This document shows positions 34,160 through 47,405 of a stretch of 64,000 bases of DNA, one piece after another. A program made the translations under genes and the position numbers. The notes beneath the pieces are model-generated. The model did no database searches. It was not told the origin of the DNA and saw only the letters and a program-made list of their open reading frames with translations. Numbering within the stretch: the stretch's first letter is position 1; each line of letters opens with the position of its first letter. Origin of the DNA: Primula veris (Eukaryota; Streptophyta; Magnoliopsida; Ericales; Primulaceae); the NCBI GenBank assembly GCA_963682055.1, contig OY821743.1:27328702-27392701 (forward strand), in the 5' to 3' direction.

Positions 34160-37129
34160 AACTAGAAGATTTCTTCAAACATCCATTTTAATTATTCAAA
34201 GTTTTTTTAAAAATAAAATAAAATAAAATGAGAGTAACCCAGAATAGGGAAAATGGTGTTAAGAGCTATAAATGAAAGTTGAGTAATAAATGTGATTATA
34301 AAATAAATTAGGAGAAAAGGGTTGGAAATAAGAGTAGTAATAGTTGGGTTTTTTCTTGGTAACGAATAAACTTTGCCCAAATCTATTTATTTATTTATCT
34401 ATCTATGAATATACTATATGAATACATACATATATATATATATAGAGAGAGAGAGAGTCGTGAATATGATTGGGATGGATTTTTCGACGGTAACAAATAT
34501 TTTTTTGATGGGATTTTTTTTTTTTTAAGTTATAGTTTGTTTTGACAAATTATAACATAGTAGTAATAATAAATAAATAAATAAAAATATAAAGTCAAAT
34601 TTTACATTTTTTCTTTGAAAAAACACTTTATAAATAAAATAAAATGTTGATTTAAGAAAAAAAAATCGAAACAAAATTACAAATACATATAAAAAAATCG
34701 ATAACATGAACAAAACATGATCTTACAAACATGATCAAATGTGCATACTAGTTATATACTTACATAGTACTAATATTCCAACTTATTAACAAGTCAAAAT
34801 TATAGATAAATAGTTTCACAACCGACAATCAAATTGGATTTGAGGAAGTAATTTCTATAAATAATGTTAATAGTTAACAATGATAAGGTTCATGTTAACT
34901 ATTTTTCTTTTGGCCAAAGAGGCTCACATGACCCGATATTGGAGGTTGATCAACTGTTTTTGTCCACGACCATTGTTGTAAAAGGTGTAAGGTCAATATT
35001 AGACGAAAATAGCCTATATAACGCCTAATCCGCTTAATCGCAACCTAATCTACTAGACGCTTAAACTTTGTTTAATTTCCACCTAAGCTCGCTTTTAGAA
35101 AACCAGTCACGACTCTTCAAACTTATTTCAGCATAATGGGATGGTGAACTTGTGCTTAGATGTGTGTTTTTTCCTCTTTTGCTCTATATAGCATAAGCAA
35201 GCGAGATTGTGTGGATTACCACCAAACATCAGTAAAATATGAAAGACAATGAGCAGCCTATGGCCTTCTTTCTTTTATTATCGAATCGATTGGAAGTTAC
35301 CGAGGTCCCGAGTACATGGTAAACATGATTGCAGTCGAGTTGGTGTCGGAGATAGAGGTAAATTGCTATAGCTTCCATTAGCTAGCCAACAATTCGTTTA
35401 CACTTCCCTCAAGGTGGCAAGATGATCTATGGATCCGTTTTAAGTAAAGAATAGTCATGACATTTTTTATTTTTTTTGTAATCAATAGTCATGACACCTA
35501 CTTAATAGCCGAATTTCAATTTTGTTATTTGCTTTTGTTTATATTCCTATTTCGGTTTTCATCTAGCTACTTTCTTAACTATAACAATACTTCCTGTAAT
35601 TTCCTTGTATGCTCAATCATGAATTGCATAATATCTCGAATGTTTCCTAATTATAGTGATAAACGTGCCAAACTTTTAATTTTGCACACGAACCTGAATT
35701 ATGAGCACGACTCTAGATGACAATAACACTAAAAAAACAACTTACTAACAAATAGTGTGAGAGAACCACTAGAATAACTATAATAACACTGCTAAACGAT
35801 AGTTACGCGTTACGTGCGAGACGTTGTAAATTATGATAATGATATAAATATAGAGTAAAAAAAAATATAAGATATGAGAAAAAAAATATAATATAAATTG
35901 TGATGATATATAAATATTTAGAGTAAAAAAATATAGTATATAAGAAATTTTGTGTGGTTAAATAGAGATAAATAGTGTAATTAGTTTTTATTTTTTATGA
36001 AAGTAGTTACTATGGTAATTAATAAAAAAATATATAGCTATTTTTTTTTTAAAAAAAGGTTAAATTGAACCGTATGATTTGACTTCGTTTTCGTTATTAT
36101 AATAGAATAATTACTCAAATTATTAGGAAAAATAACGACAGATAAGTGAGAACAACTACAATCAATATATTCATATGAAATGAGTATATGACAAAAGTAC
36201 ATTTTGTTGCATGCACCACGTCTATATCTAAATGCAGGGGAAGCTAAGTGGAAACGATCGGGTGCCACGGTACCCCCATAATTTTAGAAATCCCAAGTGA
36301 CGCAATTTTTTTTTAGTACAATTTCTTTTTAGGTGTAGATTTGGCACCCCATAAAAATATGTTACTTGTACATATATTTTGGCACCTCCCATTTACACAT
36401 CCTGGCTTCGCAGCTGTCTAAATGTATGACACGCACTCAGTTGAAACTTACAAGTCTTATTCAGAGGGTGGTATGATTCTTTTACAGCACAAATTATATT
36501 ATCCTTCTCCTTGGCACAAATCATGTAGAAGTATGATTGCCCAAATTATAGTTCAGTTTTTTTTTTTTTTTTCCCTTACTGCACTTGGCCCTGTACCGCC
36601 CTTGAGTATTGTAATATCCTTAATAAAATACTGATATATAATATACTTGTTTTATATTTAAAAAAAAAATTGAAGAATTTGATTTATGTATACATTATCA
36701 GACGAAAAATATGGATGTATCTTCACCATTAAGAATAAGTATGATGTCCACTTGAGTATTATACCCACCTCTTTCCTTTTTAACTTCTTCTTTAACCTGA
36801 TGTATATCAGTATAGTTATATATTAATATGTACAGATTAACATGCATACGCACGCAGAATACACATCATCACTCACTTTTAACCCTGTTTTCTCCCTGAC
36901 TCGATTATCCGTTTTTTGTACCGTCTGCTTCGTTGCGTAGCTATCGCACATGAGAATATTCTGAGGTACATATTCAGTTGTTTATTTCCACTTTTCAGAT
37001 CTGTTTTTAAGCCATTTAAAGGCTGGAATTTCTTTTACAGTGACCAGTTTTATCGGGTTATTGTATTTTGATCATAAGTGGAGCTGGGTTTGGAGGCAAG
37101 GCGCGGGTGGTTTTATTCCTTTCGGTGCT
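34160..37129. other. Intergenic; microsatellite and MITE remnants
   Basis: Contains (TA)n(GA)n at about 34428-34458 and a dispersed repeat at about 34530-34710 related to the one at 59560-59850. There is a short inverted TTTGGCACC / GGTGCC pair at about 36330-36395. The stretch 36890-36990 (ending ATTCTGAG then GTACAT) looks like a 5' exon with a donor site, but no frame could be confirmed. Confidence 0.45.
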
Positions 37130-37134
37130 TGTTC

Positions 37135-37831
37135 TGTTAGAAATTTAGGGTATGATAATCCTGGATAACTTCGAAGAATCGTGTTCGTACACTTTCCGAA
37201 CAAAATATTTCGACCCTATTATTGCATGGGTTCACGAAATCTTTGTGGGGATAATTCTTGAAGAACAATCTGTTTCTGGCAAGTAGAATAGATTAGGAAT
37301 GTAGAGAGAATTTTCTTATATGTTTCTGTCACCAAAACCGAGGCCAAATGACTTCTTATATAGGAGATCAATAACCGAAACTGAAAGGAAGCAACTGTTC
37401 CGGAAAGGAAGCAACTGTTGGGAAAGGGTCCAACTATTCAAAATCTTCCGGAAAGGAAGCAACTGTTCCGGAAAGGAAGCAACTGTTGGGAAAGGGTCCA
37501 ACTATTCAAAATTTTCCGGAAAGGAAGCAACTGTTCGGAAAAATTTTCGCTCGGGGCGCTGCCCCGCACCCCGCCCGCTGTCTTGGCAGCGGAACCCCAG
37601 CCAGGGGCTCTCGCCCCTTGGACCCCGCCAGGGGCGCTGCCCCTAGGACCCCGCCAGGGGCTCTGCCCCTTGGAACCCCGTTTCAATTATTCATATTCAA
37701 TTATACGTTGGCTCGACGAGCGTGCACTCCGCACTTCCCTAACTCGTTTCCGAGTTTAACGCATTATTGCATCGGCCTATAATAAATCACATTACTACTA
37801 AAATACATTGATGATACTAAAATCACCAACA
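37135..37831 (+). mobile_element. Solo LTR with 5-bp target duplication
   Basis: 697 bp, beginning TGTTAGAAATTTAGGG and ending AAAATCACCAACA (TG..CA, TGTT/AACA ends). It is flanked by TGTTC at 37130-37134 and 37832-37836, so it is a clean solo LTR. Contents: repeated GGAAAGGAAGCAACTGTT units with a GGGTCCAACTATTCAAAAT spacer, GGGGCGCTGCCCCGCACCCC, three units around GACCCCGCCAGGGGCTCTGC, and the CGTTGGCTCGACGAGCG region. Its 3' two-thirds is the same sequence as in both arms of 17543-20300. ORFs here come from the repeats. Orientation is by the LTR convention that the shared CACCAACA end is 3'. Confidence 0.88.
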
Positions 37832-37836
37832 TGTTC

Positions 37837-39307
37837 ATCACAGCCCAACTGTCCAACCTTTCGTAGCTTCATTCAAGATAACATTTTGGTACTAAAAGGG
37901 GAGTCTTTTTGTTTTTAGTTGTACAGTGACAGTGACTGTATAGTTGTACATTGACTGTATCAAGCTACCGTTCTGGTACGAAGAGGCTGAATTTTACTCA
38001 TTGTGATGGAAGTAATATGTTTCATGTGTTATATTTATTTGTGTTGCTTATAGCAGCTGTAGTTTAATAGCAGAACTTAGTTGATTGGTTTTGATGAGGT
38101 ACCGTTTCGGTACTGAAAAATGAGTCTTTTAGGTGTATATCGTATTTGCTTTCTTGTTGCTTTTAATGTGCTTATTTGTGGTAGCGAGTTTACTTGGAGT
38201 TGATAGGTGAGATCAGTCAATTGCTACCTTTGCCAAGGTACCAAGTTAGTAGCAAAAAGGAGAGATTTTATTCTTGTCAAAGGTAGGAATCGGATTCCTG
38301 CTTGTGTATGTTGCTAGGTGGTTTATAATAGTAATACTAATCATAGTTGTGGTCATATAGTTACTGTCTCGATTTTTAGAATATAAATACGAGTTCTACT
38401 CTTGATGAGAGACAAGGATTTTAGTTCCTGCTTGTTCTCTTATTCATTTCAATGTTGTTTATATAGTTTAACTATGTGTTTTAGCATATAGAAGTTTGAA
38501 TCGCTCACGTGTAACTTGTCCAGCAACGGACCAAGGCTCGGGATGATTTTAGAAAACAAGTTTTGTAGTCCATCGACTAATAAATTATATGAGTATTTGA
38601 TACTATTGCAAATTCATGTTTATTATACCGTTAGTGTAATTTGAGTAGCTTTATTTTACAAACATTAGTGGGATTTCAGTAGTTTTATTTTACAAACATT
38701 GATGTTTTTATCATATAATTCGTGAACAAACGGGAATAATGACGCTAAGTAATTGAGGAGAGGTGTGGTATTGTCGTGAGTCCTTTGTTGTTGTCGACCT
38801 TTTTAAATTTATTTTAGGATTCACGTGCTGCGTATGGTTTCATGAGGAGTTGACTCTATACATAGATCTGAGGAGTGATCCGACACTTTATTTGTGAATC
38901 CAACTTTGTCGGTCTTTTATTTGATTTAGGAATCACGTGCCAAAAGGGTTCCGGTGGGCCTGATGTTTACGGAAAATACAACAATAGCCGGTGTATAGTT
39001 TCATGAGGAGTTGATTCTATACGTGGATCTGAATAGTGATCCGATACTATATTTGTGAATCCGACTTTATACACATTTGATTCATACACTTTTGAGTCAT
39101 GTGTAGAGTTACGCCACTTGATGTTTCTAGTCGAGGTGTAGTAAAGGTGTAGGAAAGGAGATACAACAGGATGAAACATTAATATGAAAAGAATAAAATA
39201 CATATACATTTGCATTATTATTTATAGTTTGTAGACGTATACGTGATGAATTTAGTTGACCCACTCTTTGTTCTGTTTCTTGTTTTTGTTTACTTATATT
39301 ATATTAG
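37837..39307. other. Intergenic or intronic, no gene confirmed
   Basis: T-rich plant DNA with repeated short phrases (TACCGTTCTGGTAC, TACCGTTTCGGTAC and TGCTACCTTTGCC). Two similar segments at about 38790-38900 and 38920-39060 share ATTTAGGAATCACGTGC, GTTTCATGAGGAGTTGA and GTGATCCGA, a diverged tandem duplication. It may be an intron of the exon proposed at 39308-39391. Confidence 0.4.
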
Positions 39308-39391
39308 GCGGAGGCACTGATCTACATGGTCGAGGCATGTTTGAGTGCTCTAGCAGAACTCGAGCGGGAACCATTTGATGTGCACGTGTAG
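39308..39391 (+). CDS. Possible terminal coding exon, unrecognised
   Basis: After an acceptor-like TATATTAG, 28 codons read AEALIYMVEACLSALAELER then EPFDVHV and TAG. The composition (amphipathic helix, no bias toward the local AT-rich codons) looks protein-coding. I do not recognise the family and found no convincing upstream exon; the solo LTR at 37135 may have split the gene. It could be a gene remnant. Confidence 0.3.
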   Translation, partial: AEALIYMVEACLSALAELEREPFDVHV

Positions 39392-40328
39392 TAGGTACTC
39401 AAGGCCAAGTTAGTGTCGTTTTGTATATACAGTAGATGTTTCTTAACAGTGTTGGTGTAATATATAAGTGAAAATGGTGTGTTTTGAAGATCGTATATTC
39501 TATAGTTATTTTTCTTTATTTATAATCACGTTACCGGGTTTTTGTAAATTTAGGTTGTGACAGGTATGAATATTCTTTAAAAGCAAATAATGTTGTAGAT
39601 TACCATTTGTTCGAAAACTTGTACGACAGCAATTACAACCCCACTCTATTTGCAGTTTACATGTTGGAAGCATATTTATTCAATACTTACGTGTATTGAT
39701 AATAGATAGAAGGGAAAATTATTGTTTATTACAACAACGTATTATTAGTTAAGAATTTACATTCCCATCTTATATAATTAACAATTTACATAGCCACATA
39801 TAAAATATTTATCAATCAACACACTTTAGTTAATTTATATTAATTTTTTAATAGAAGTTTGATCACGTGATCACTTTCAGTTATGATTTAAGGGTAAAAC
39901 AAACATCACAAATGACAAAAAATCGGTTACAAAGTTAACATAAATCAATTAAACTGTGTTGATTGATAGATCTATTATAAGTGAGTAAGTAAATTGTTAA
40001 TCTTCTAAGATAAGTATGCAAATTATTAACCATCAATATGTTGGTGTCCTAAACAATAATTATCTCCGGATAAAATACCAGAGTTTTTCTTTACATGGTA
40101 TAGTTTTCATTTTATCAACATACTATATTTGTTCTTACAGGTGGAAAGTAAAATAAACAATCAAATCGGAGGCCAACTGCAGATACAAATAACATTGTAG
40201 TACTTAATATTACAGCTTGTTAGTTCCAGAAGCGAGTCGATCAGAGTCATGATTAACAAAGCAAACATATACAACTAGTTATGAATTACGACTATAACTC
40301 AAATAGAAACCCTTATCCTAATCCACAA
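39392..40328. other. Intergenic
   Basis: AT-rich. Short related phrases (TTAACATTTACATAGCCAC, TTAAGAATTTACATTC) recur, and GATCACGTGATC is a palindrome near 39863. No gene seen. Confidence 0.5.
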
Positions 40329-43300
40329 TCAGACAGGAGGAGCTTGAGTAAAAACAGCTGGTAAATCCTCCGATTCAGAAGTTTCCAGCAGCTGATAAAC
40401 AGAAACAAAGTCACCATGATACGTACTCTGATATACATATAACAACAACAATTTTAAAACAACCAACCACAGCATTTTCTCAATCATATACCACACTCTG
40501 GATATGTTTGCTACAAGGATTTGCCGTACGAAATCATTATAGGATGTCCTTGTACTTATACACAAAGTATGGCTTGCCAAAACATAAGCATGACATGCAT
40601 TGCGTGACTTTGCATAAGATTATATTATATCCATATGAAAAAACTAGAAGACATAGCATAGCCATTGGTTTTAGAATAAAAAAGAACAAAAAAAAATAAA
40701 TACACAACTTGATATAATTCTGCACATTTTGCCAAGGTGTATAATTAACATTTACTCAAGAACTACTATAACTAATGATCATAAAACACTTGAACCATAT
40801 AAAGGTTTTCTCATTTAAAACAAAAAACAGTAGATTTGGGTTGGGGTAGTGTTTTGGAAGAATAGAAATCTTAAGCTTTTCATGTTCTGGAGCGGAAAAA
40901 AGCGTGGCTCAAAACGTAAAAAGAGTAAGCTATTAGAGCTTTTTTTAAAATTTACTTTTAGCAAAATGCAACGTATTTTCTTTACCTCTACAACGAAAGC
41001 CGAGTTTGAAGCTTTGAAATGAGTTCCCAAACAGAGCTTTTAGAGGCTTTTCAAACAATTCTTAAGATTTTCATGTTCTGGAGTGGAAATATAGCAGGTC
41101 GTAAAGGAAAAAGGCTAGTAGACGTTTAAATTAGCAAAATGATACTTGCATTTTTATCTCTACCATGAAAAGCAAGCTTTGAGCTTTGAAACAAGTATTC
41201 AAACAAAGCTTTAACATACACAGTAGTGGAGAAGTCAACTATTCGTTGCGTTTTCCAAGAAGTTAGTGAGCCAAAACAACATTGGTGTATATTTTTAGGT
41301 TACATACCCTATTCAGTTACCTTTAGCCTGAGTTCGGCAGGGGAAATGAGCGGCTGTTTAGGATTTGGCAGACTTGAACCAAACTTTGCAATAAGGAACT
41401 TAAAGCAAGGGAAAAATAGTATGTTTAGGATCACCAGGATAAAGGGCGCTGAGACAAGCCATCCTAACAACTGAAAAGTTGAACAAAAAAAGTAGAATAA
41501 GAATTGACGAGAAATTTCTTTAGAGATCAAATTTTGAATATGAGATGTTGCACAAACTTGAAATAAAGAAAATTTCAGATAAAAAATTATATTTATATAT
41601 GTTATAATGAGATCTGTTGTCAAGGTAGCTTTATTGACGCCATCTTCAGGTCGTATTATTTAATTGCTACAATGACATGTTTAGTGGTGCGATTCAATAA
41701 GCCGCGGGAAAGCTACATAAATCTAGGGAAAAAATCACTTTTGAGCAGAATCAATTAACTTTCAACAATTAGTACATCAACCTATCAAAATTCACGATGT
41801 AGACACCAATCTACATTCAAATCGAACAATTGGTCACTAATGTATCAAGATTCAATTAGTACACCAACCTTTCAGAAATTAGGATTGTTTAAAAGTTCAG
41901 ATTTCAACGTTGGCGTACTAAATGTGCAATTTTGTGTAGAATGGGGCGTGACATATACAGACCTGGCGTTGTTAAGTTGAAATTGTAATGCCACCGTGCT
42001 AATTGCTTCATCAAATTGGTGTATAAATTGTTAGTTTTCATCATATGATGTACTTACTGTTACTAGGTGATACTGAAACTGAAACTTCCCCTTAAATCTA
42101 TTCACATTTAAAACTGCCAGAAAATAATATGATACTTACAGCATGCATAATACTTTGAAGAACTTCCGCTGAAGCTTTGCCTGTGAGGACTTTCATTAAA
42201 GCATCAGAAGTTAATGGAAATCGAAGTCCACCAGTTATAAGTTCCCCAAGCCGTAAGAAGGGTATCACCAAACTAAACCAGGAAAAAAACGAACATGGGT
42301 ACTTAGTTTATGGACATTCATGAAGCAGAGCACACAACAAATAAATACATACGAAAAGGCCAACCTTTTCATTTTTCAACAAGATAGTGAAAGAGGGAGA
42401 GGAGTTTTCTTTTTCTTCCTTAAATAAAAAGAAATCTAAGGGTTTCCCTCCTACCCCCTTGAGTTTCAAAACCCACAACCTCCTAACTGGGAGTGTGAGT
42501 TTTGGCAGCTTGTCTTCACAAGCAAATTGCATAAGTTTCTTATTTGACATCATGACATATCAGTAATTAACATTGTGAACAAAGACAGATCCGACTATTA
42601 ACAAATCAATAGTAGTCAGAAAGTACAGACTACGCCATACATAATAAACAAATGATATTGGTTGCAGGTGATTTTGAGTATCAGTTAATTTCAGATAGCA
42701 TGATACTGTATATGCAAACACAAGTGACGACTTAGTGTCACACATAATATATAAAAAAATCGGCATAGGCAAGAGATTTTACCTTAATTCGATAGGAGTG
42801 GCAATAAAGTTAGCAAGCATTAAGGTTGGAGCATGACAATGAGATCCAAGAACAGGAATAGCTATCCCACATAGGAACACTGTAACCCCTGCTCATGAAA
42901 ATAATACTCCCTTCGTTCCCATTTAATTGTCCACTACGAAACTACGTGCAATTTTGACCGGCCAAGAACTTTTATCAAAATTGTCGGAATGAAAATTTTC
43001 AAAAGTTGATCATATAGTTCAAATGTTAAATTTTATGATTAGATTTAAAAAAAATTGATTTCGACAATTTTGATACAAGTTATAAGCCGGTCAAAATTGC
43101 ACGTAGTTTCGTAATGGACAATTAAATGGGAACGGAGGGAGTATAAAATTTAATATTTACAAGCCAAAAACTGCATGGAAGTTGTGGAACGCATATAGCA
43201 TGATATAAACATAGACACATGCTGTTATATCAACGCAAGTGTGAAATACAGTGAGTGAAGGCTCTCTATAAGCCGTGAAAACTCTTTCATTCACAGATGA

Positions 43301-45120
43301 CCTACTAAACAAGAACATAATCACCAAAAAGATGTGATAAGGATTTCAAGCAAAATACTCTCGTTCATCAGTAAATGTTTCTAAACACTAACTATGTCTC
43401 CATATTCTTGCTAAACTGCTACCTAATTGATCAAACTACACTCTTACCTTCCCAACTACTTGGTCAGTTCACATGCGTTCTCTCAGCCACTAAATAAAGG
43501 CGAATGGTCTAAGTCAAGGAAATAAACATCTACTTTTCAGAAATTTTCATAGGTGGCCTCTAAAATTTTCACAACTATATAAAACTAATATGTACATTCA
43601 CACACCCAGAGACATAAATCATAAGATGAACATGCATTAGAATGGAAAGAGAACCTACTTAATAAGAAGAATCACTAATGGTTTGGCCTATATTCATTAT
43701 TCAATATGATTGAATATGATTTATAAATTACATCTTAGTTCAAGTTTGTAGAGTGTGGGTATATAAAATCAGAAATGGAAAGTTCAAATCCTACCGAGAG
43801 TCCTTTAGTTATTTTTAAGTCTATAATGGAATGAATTCACTAACTCATCTAAAATTTATGATATGCCATTACTATTTTTAAAAAGTATGATTATGTGATA
43901 TGTTAGTTCTGCTATTTCACTTCAATATGTACTAAAATTTCAGTTTTTGTTCCTGTTCTTTAATGAAGTTTTGTTTAGCAAATATATGAGAAAACTTCAT
44001 AAAAAACTAGTCCACTGGTTCTATTTTGACATTGGCTTTGTCATGTCACTATTTCCTAGAAATAATATCCAAGCTCGTTAATCGTTACAACTTACAACCA
44101 ACAAAAGCTTTCCTATTGATTTCTTTCAATGAGCATACGTATTTCAGATATGCCCACAACTAATTTCTTTAATCAAAATAGGGTGTAAAAAATGCACAGA
44201 AACAGAAATTCCAGGATTTAGTTTATAACTGCAGCATATACATACCAACATTCAATTCTGAAAATGGTGCAAACCAGTTTAAGGAAACGTGACAAACAAT
44301 AAATGTCCAGCTACAACATACCACATATCGGGAAGACTCCTAAAGTGATACCGAGAGCAGCTGAAAATGCTAATTGCTTTGGCTCCGCACCCCTAGTTAC
44401 AACAAAACAAAAGGAAGAACCTTTAATACCAATTTGATCATTTATCATCACAAGAGATATCTAAGCATAACATAATCTTTTAGCCCTTCTGTTATGGTTT
44501 TATTGTTTTGACTCCAAATTCTCTATTTTAATGGTGTAAAACAAAAAAATGTAAAACGCTTTGGGTAAGTAATTTTAGTCTTCAAATAACTTTTGTAAAA
44601 CAAGAAATCGAAACGTTTTCAGGATTTTTCACTTCTTCAACAATTTTGAATTTAATCCCAACGCTTGAAACAGACTCAAACAAAAATATTACATAGTATT
44701 TTGAATCAATTTTAACAAACACATGAAACTCAAAATAAAATTCAAAGGGGGCCATCATTTTTCATTTCCAGTGTTAATCAATCTACAAACTAATTATAAC
44801 AAAACTTTAAGAAACAGCAAATTCATAATATAATAATTAAAAAAAACAAAAAAAAAAACCAATTCAAGTATTAGCTTATTTAGGTATTTCTTCAACTACA
44901 CTTTTTTAAGTTTTAAGCAAATAAGTTCACCTATTGGAGTATAAATAATGGGTTCTTCTTAAAATCAAATAAAATTTTAAAAACTGAGCTAAATAAATCT
45001 GCAAAGAAATTAAGGTGGAAATAATTATAAAAAAAAAAAAGAAAAAAAAAGAAAGAAAAAGAACCTGCTAATAATTTGGATAAAGGGGTCGATGATCTTT
45101 CTGCGAAACCACGAACCCAT
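40329..45120 (-). CDS. DUF2062-type small membrane protein
   Basis: Six exons on the minus strand: 45120-45065, 44392-44322, 42888-42783, 42272-42140, 41470-41321, 40427-40329, joined in frame to 204 residues. It begins MGSWFRRKIIDPFIQIISRG. Residues about 20-80 match the DUF2062 pattern: GAEPKQLAFSAALGITLGVF, PICGVTVFLCGIAIPVLGSH, then ANFIATPIELSLVIPFLRLG. A last hydrophobic segment at about 125-150 (LGWLVSAPFILVILNILFFP) is followed by a polar tail. About four membrane segments are expected. The biochemical function of the family is not established in plants. The last exon (STYHGDF..TQAPPV) is the least certain. Introns contain a Stowaway MITE (42907-43141) and a duplicated 190-bp stretch (40860-41215). 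Confidence 0.8.
40860..41215. repeat. Diverged tandem duplication in an intron
   Basis: Two consecutive segments of about 180 bp share CTTAAG.TTTTCATGTTCTGGAG, TTAGCAAAATG, TCTCTAC.A.GAAA and GAGCTTTGAAA..AG then CAAACA.AGCTTT. It lies in the last intron of the DUF2062 gene. Confidence 0.65.
42907..43141. mobile_element. Stowaway MITE, well preserved
   Basis: 235 bp with TA target duplication (42905-42906, 43142-43143). Terminal sequence CTCCCTTCGTTCCCATTTAA is mirrored by CTCCCTCCGTTCCCATTTAA. Inverted similarity continues past 55 bp (TTGTCCA.TACGAAACTACGTG, CAATTTTGACCGG). The CTCCCTCCGT end and TA duplication are the Stowaway (Tc1/mariner-derived) hallmark. Confidence 0.9.
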
Positions 45121-46084
45121 ATATGTAATTGGTCGGAATATTTAATTATTTATTTATTTATATAGATATGTATGTATTATGTATCTATTGTTTCTCTCTT
45201 TTATGCTTCACCTTAAGAAAATGAATTTAAGATACTTTAAAACTGTTTTGAATCTGACAAAACTTATAATATGTGGAACTGTTGTTGTTCGGTTCGGTTA
45301 ACGTTCGGTTAGTTTCATCGTTTATAAACGAAAACGAACACGATAATGATAATAAAGAACTAAAGAACAAGAATATATGGTTCGTTTGAACTGAAAATGA
45401 GACTCTGTTTGGTTCGTCTAATATCGTGTTTGTATAACTATATATAAAGTTTGATAAAATAAAAAAACTAAAACTATTAATGATGTAACAAAACTAGTAT
45501 CACTACAAATTAATAAAATTATTTATGGTATAATAATATTAATGATATGATTGTATTATTTCAAACTTGTTAATATAATTTATATCATTGTATTATAAAT
45601 ACAATAATCGATTTTATTATTAATTGCTCGACTTGTGAAACTAATCAATTATATGTATATAAAAAATAATTTATATTTTATTAGAATATATAAACTTAAA
45701 AGCTATGACAAATTTGTGTTATAATGTCAAATAAATTAATTAGCTAATGATTTATTTATGTGTAGACAAGTTTATCATAGTAAACAATATAATCATAAAT
45801 GATAAAATTAAAATATATTTTAACAAAAAGAAAAAAATACTATATTTTTTTAATTATTGAATGTTATGAATGAAATTAGATATTAACGAACAACTCGTGT
45901 TCGGATCATCAAACGTTCGGTTCATGTTTGTCAAATTTTCGTTCGTATTTAAATGAAAATGAACTGAACATGAATAAATACTTAAGTTCATAACATAACA
46001 TGAACAGAACCTTGTTCGATTCGTTTTGCTTCATTTACAGCCCTAGTCATAACATACAACAATTGTGTTAATTTTGAGGCTGAA
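45121..46084. other. Intergenic; diverged GTTCGGTT repeat
   Basis: Upstream of the DUF2062 gene. About 45285-46050 carries GTTCGGTT / AACGTTCGGTT at one side and ACATGAACAGAACCTTGTTC with TTTACAGCCCTAG at the other. The AGGGCTG-type end is seen in many plant hAT-like non-autonomous elements. Ends are not well defined. Confidence 0.4.
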
Positions 46085-46630
46085 TTTTTCCACTATAATT
46101 TTTTTTTTCACTCACAAACCGTAATTCAGATTTATGGCCTGCTTTTTTATTTATTTATTTATTTTTTGAAAAAATCATAAAAAATCAAAAACTAGTTATA
46201 CTAGTTAAAAAATGAGTAAAAAATATTTCAAAGTTAATTTTAATTTTTTATCGATTTTTTGCCTTTTATTGTTACTTTTTACAAAAAATACCACAAAAAT
46301 TATAAAATTAATACAACATAGTTGTAAAATTAATATCTAACTTTTCCAACCATGTTTTATTAATTTTACAATTTTTGTAGTATTTTTTTTTTGTAAAAAG
46401 TAGCAATAAAAGATAAAAAATGAATAAAAATTAGTAAAAAAAAGTTAAAATTAACTTTGAAATATTTTTTAGTCAATTTTTAAGTAGTATAACTATTTTT
46501 AGATTTTGTATGATTTTGTATGATTTTTTTCAAAATAAAAATAAAAAATAAAATAAAAAGACAAACCGTAAATATGAATTACGATTTGTAATTTGAATTT
46601 ACGGAGTGAAAAAAGATTTTTTATAGGGAA
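46085..46630. mobile_element. Foldback (long inverted repeat) MITE
   Basis: Two AT-rich arms of about 250 bp in inverted orientation. The left arm has TTTCACTCACAAACCGTAATTCAGATTTA, AACTAGTTATACTAGTTAAA, AAAGTTAATTTTAA and TTTTTACAAAAAATACCACAAAAATT. The right arm has their reverse complements down to TTACGGAGTGAAAAAAGA. The centre is near 46320. No coding capacity. Confidence 0.7.
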
Positions 46631-47374
46631 AAAATTTGTCCTCATTAATTTTGTTACGTCGTCATATAATTGCATTTTAAATAACACTTGTGTAATTTAA
46701 AATTAACATTTATATTAGTGGGTTAACTTAACAAATTTATCTAATTTTAATTAAAATTAATTATTAATTGAAATCTCATTAATCAGTCATTTTGTAACTC
46801 ATAATAAAATAGGAGCAGTAGGATTTAACGTAGAAATATAGGACACATTAGTATTTTTTTAACGGTTAATTACTTAATCGTGTAGTGGGTGCCCAACCAC
46901 AACATCAATTAAAAAGATTGTTATGTTTAGCAATTTTTTTAACAAAAATAAAAATAACACATAGTTTAACACAACTAATTGAGAGAAAATTACCTAACAA
47001 TTTTAGTTAACAAGATAGATAACACACGTATTCTAGATGCTCTAATGGTAATAGTAATAATAACAATATACACGTGCCGCTGTGTGCGAGATGTGTAATG
47101 ATTTAAATTTTATAAAATATTTTATTAATATGAGCACCATATTTATATTTGATATCATTTATTTAAATTATACAAATTAAAATGAATTGTTAATTAAATT
47201 GAGAAACATCCGTCGTAATAAGAGTGTATTTGCATATAAATATCAAAAAGCCTATAACTTGAACTTCCCCTATATGTTCGATATGCACATATGATTTGGT
47301 CCTTTGGATTACATATAATCCTTGTATTACAAATGATCTGTGGTATTAATAATTTAGTCCATACTTTTTCTTTC

Positions 47375-47399
<25 letters not shown>

Positions 47400-47405
<6 letters not shown>

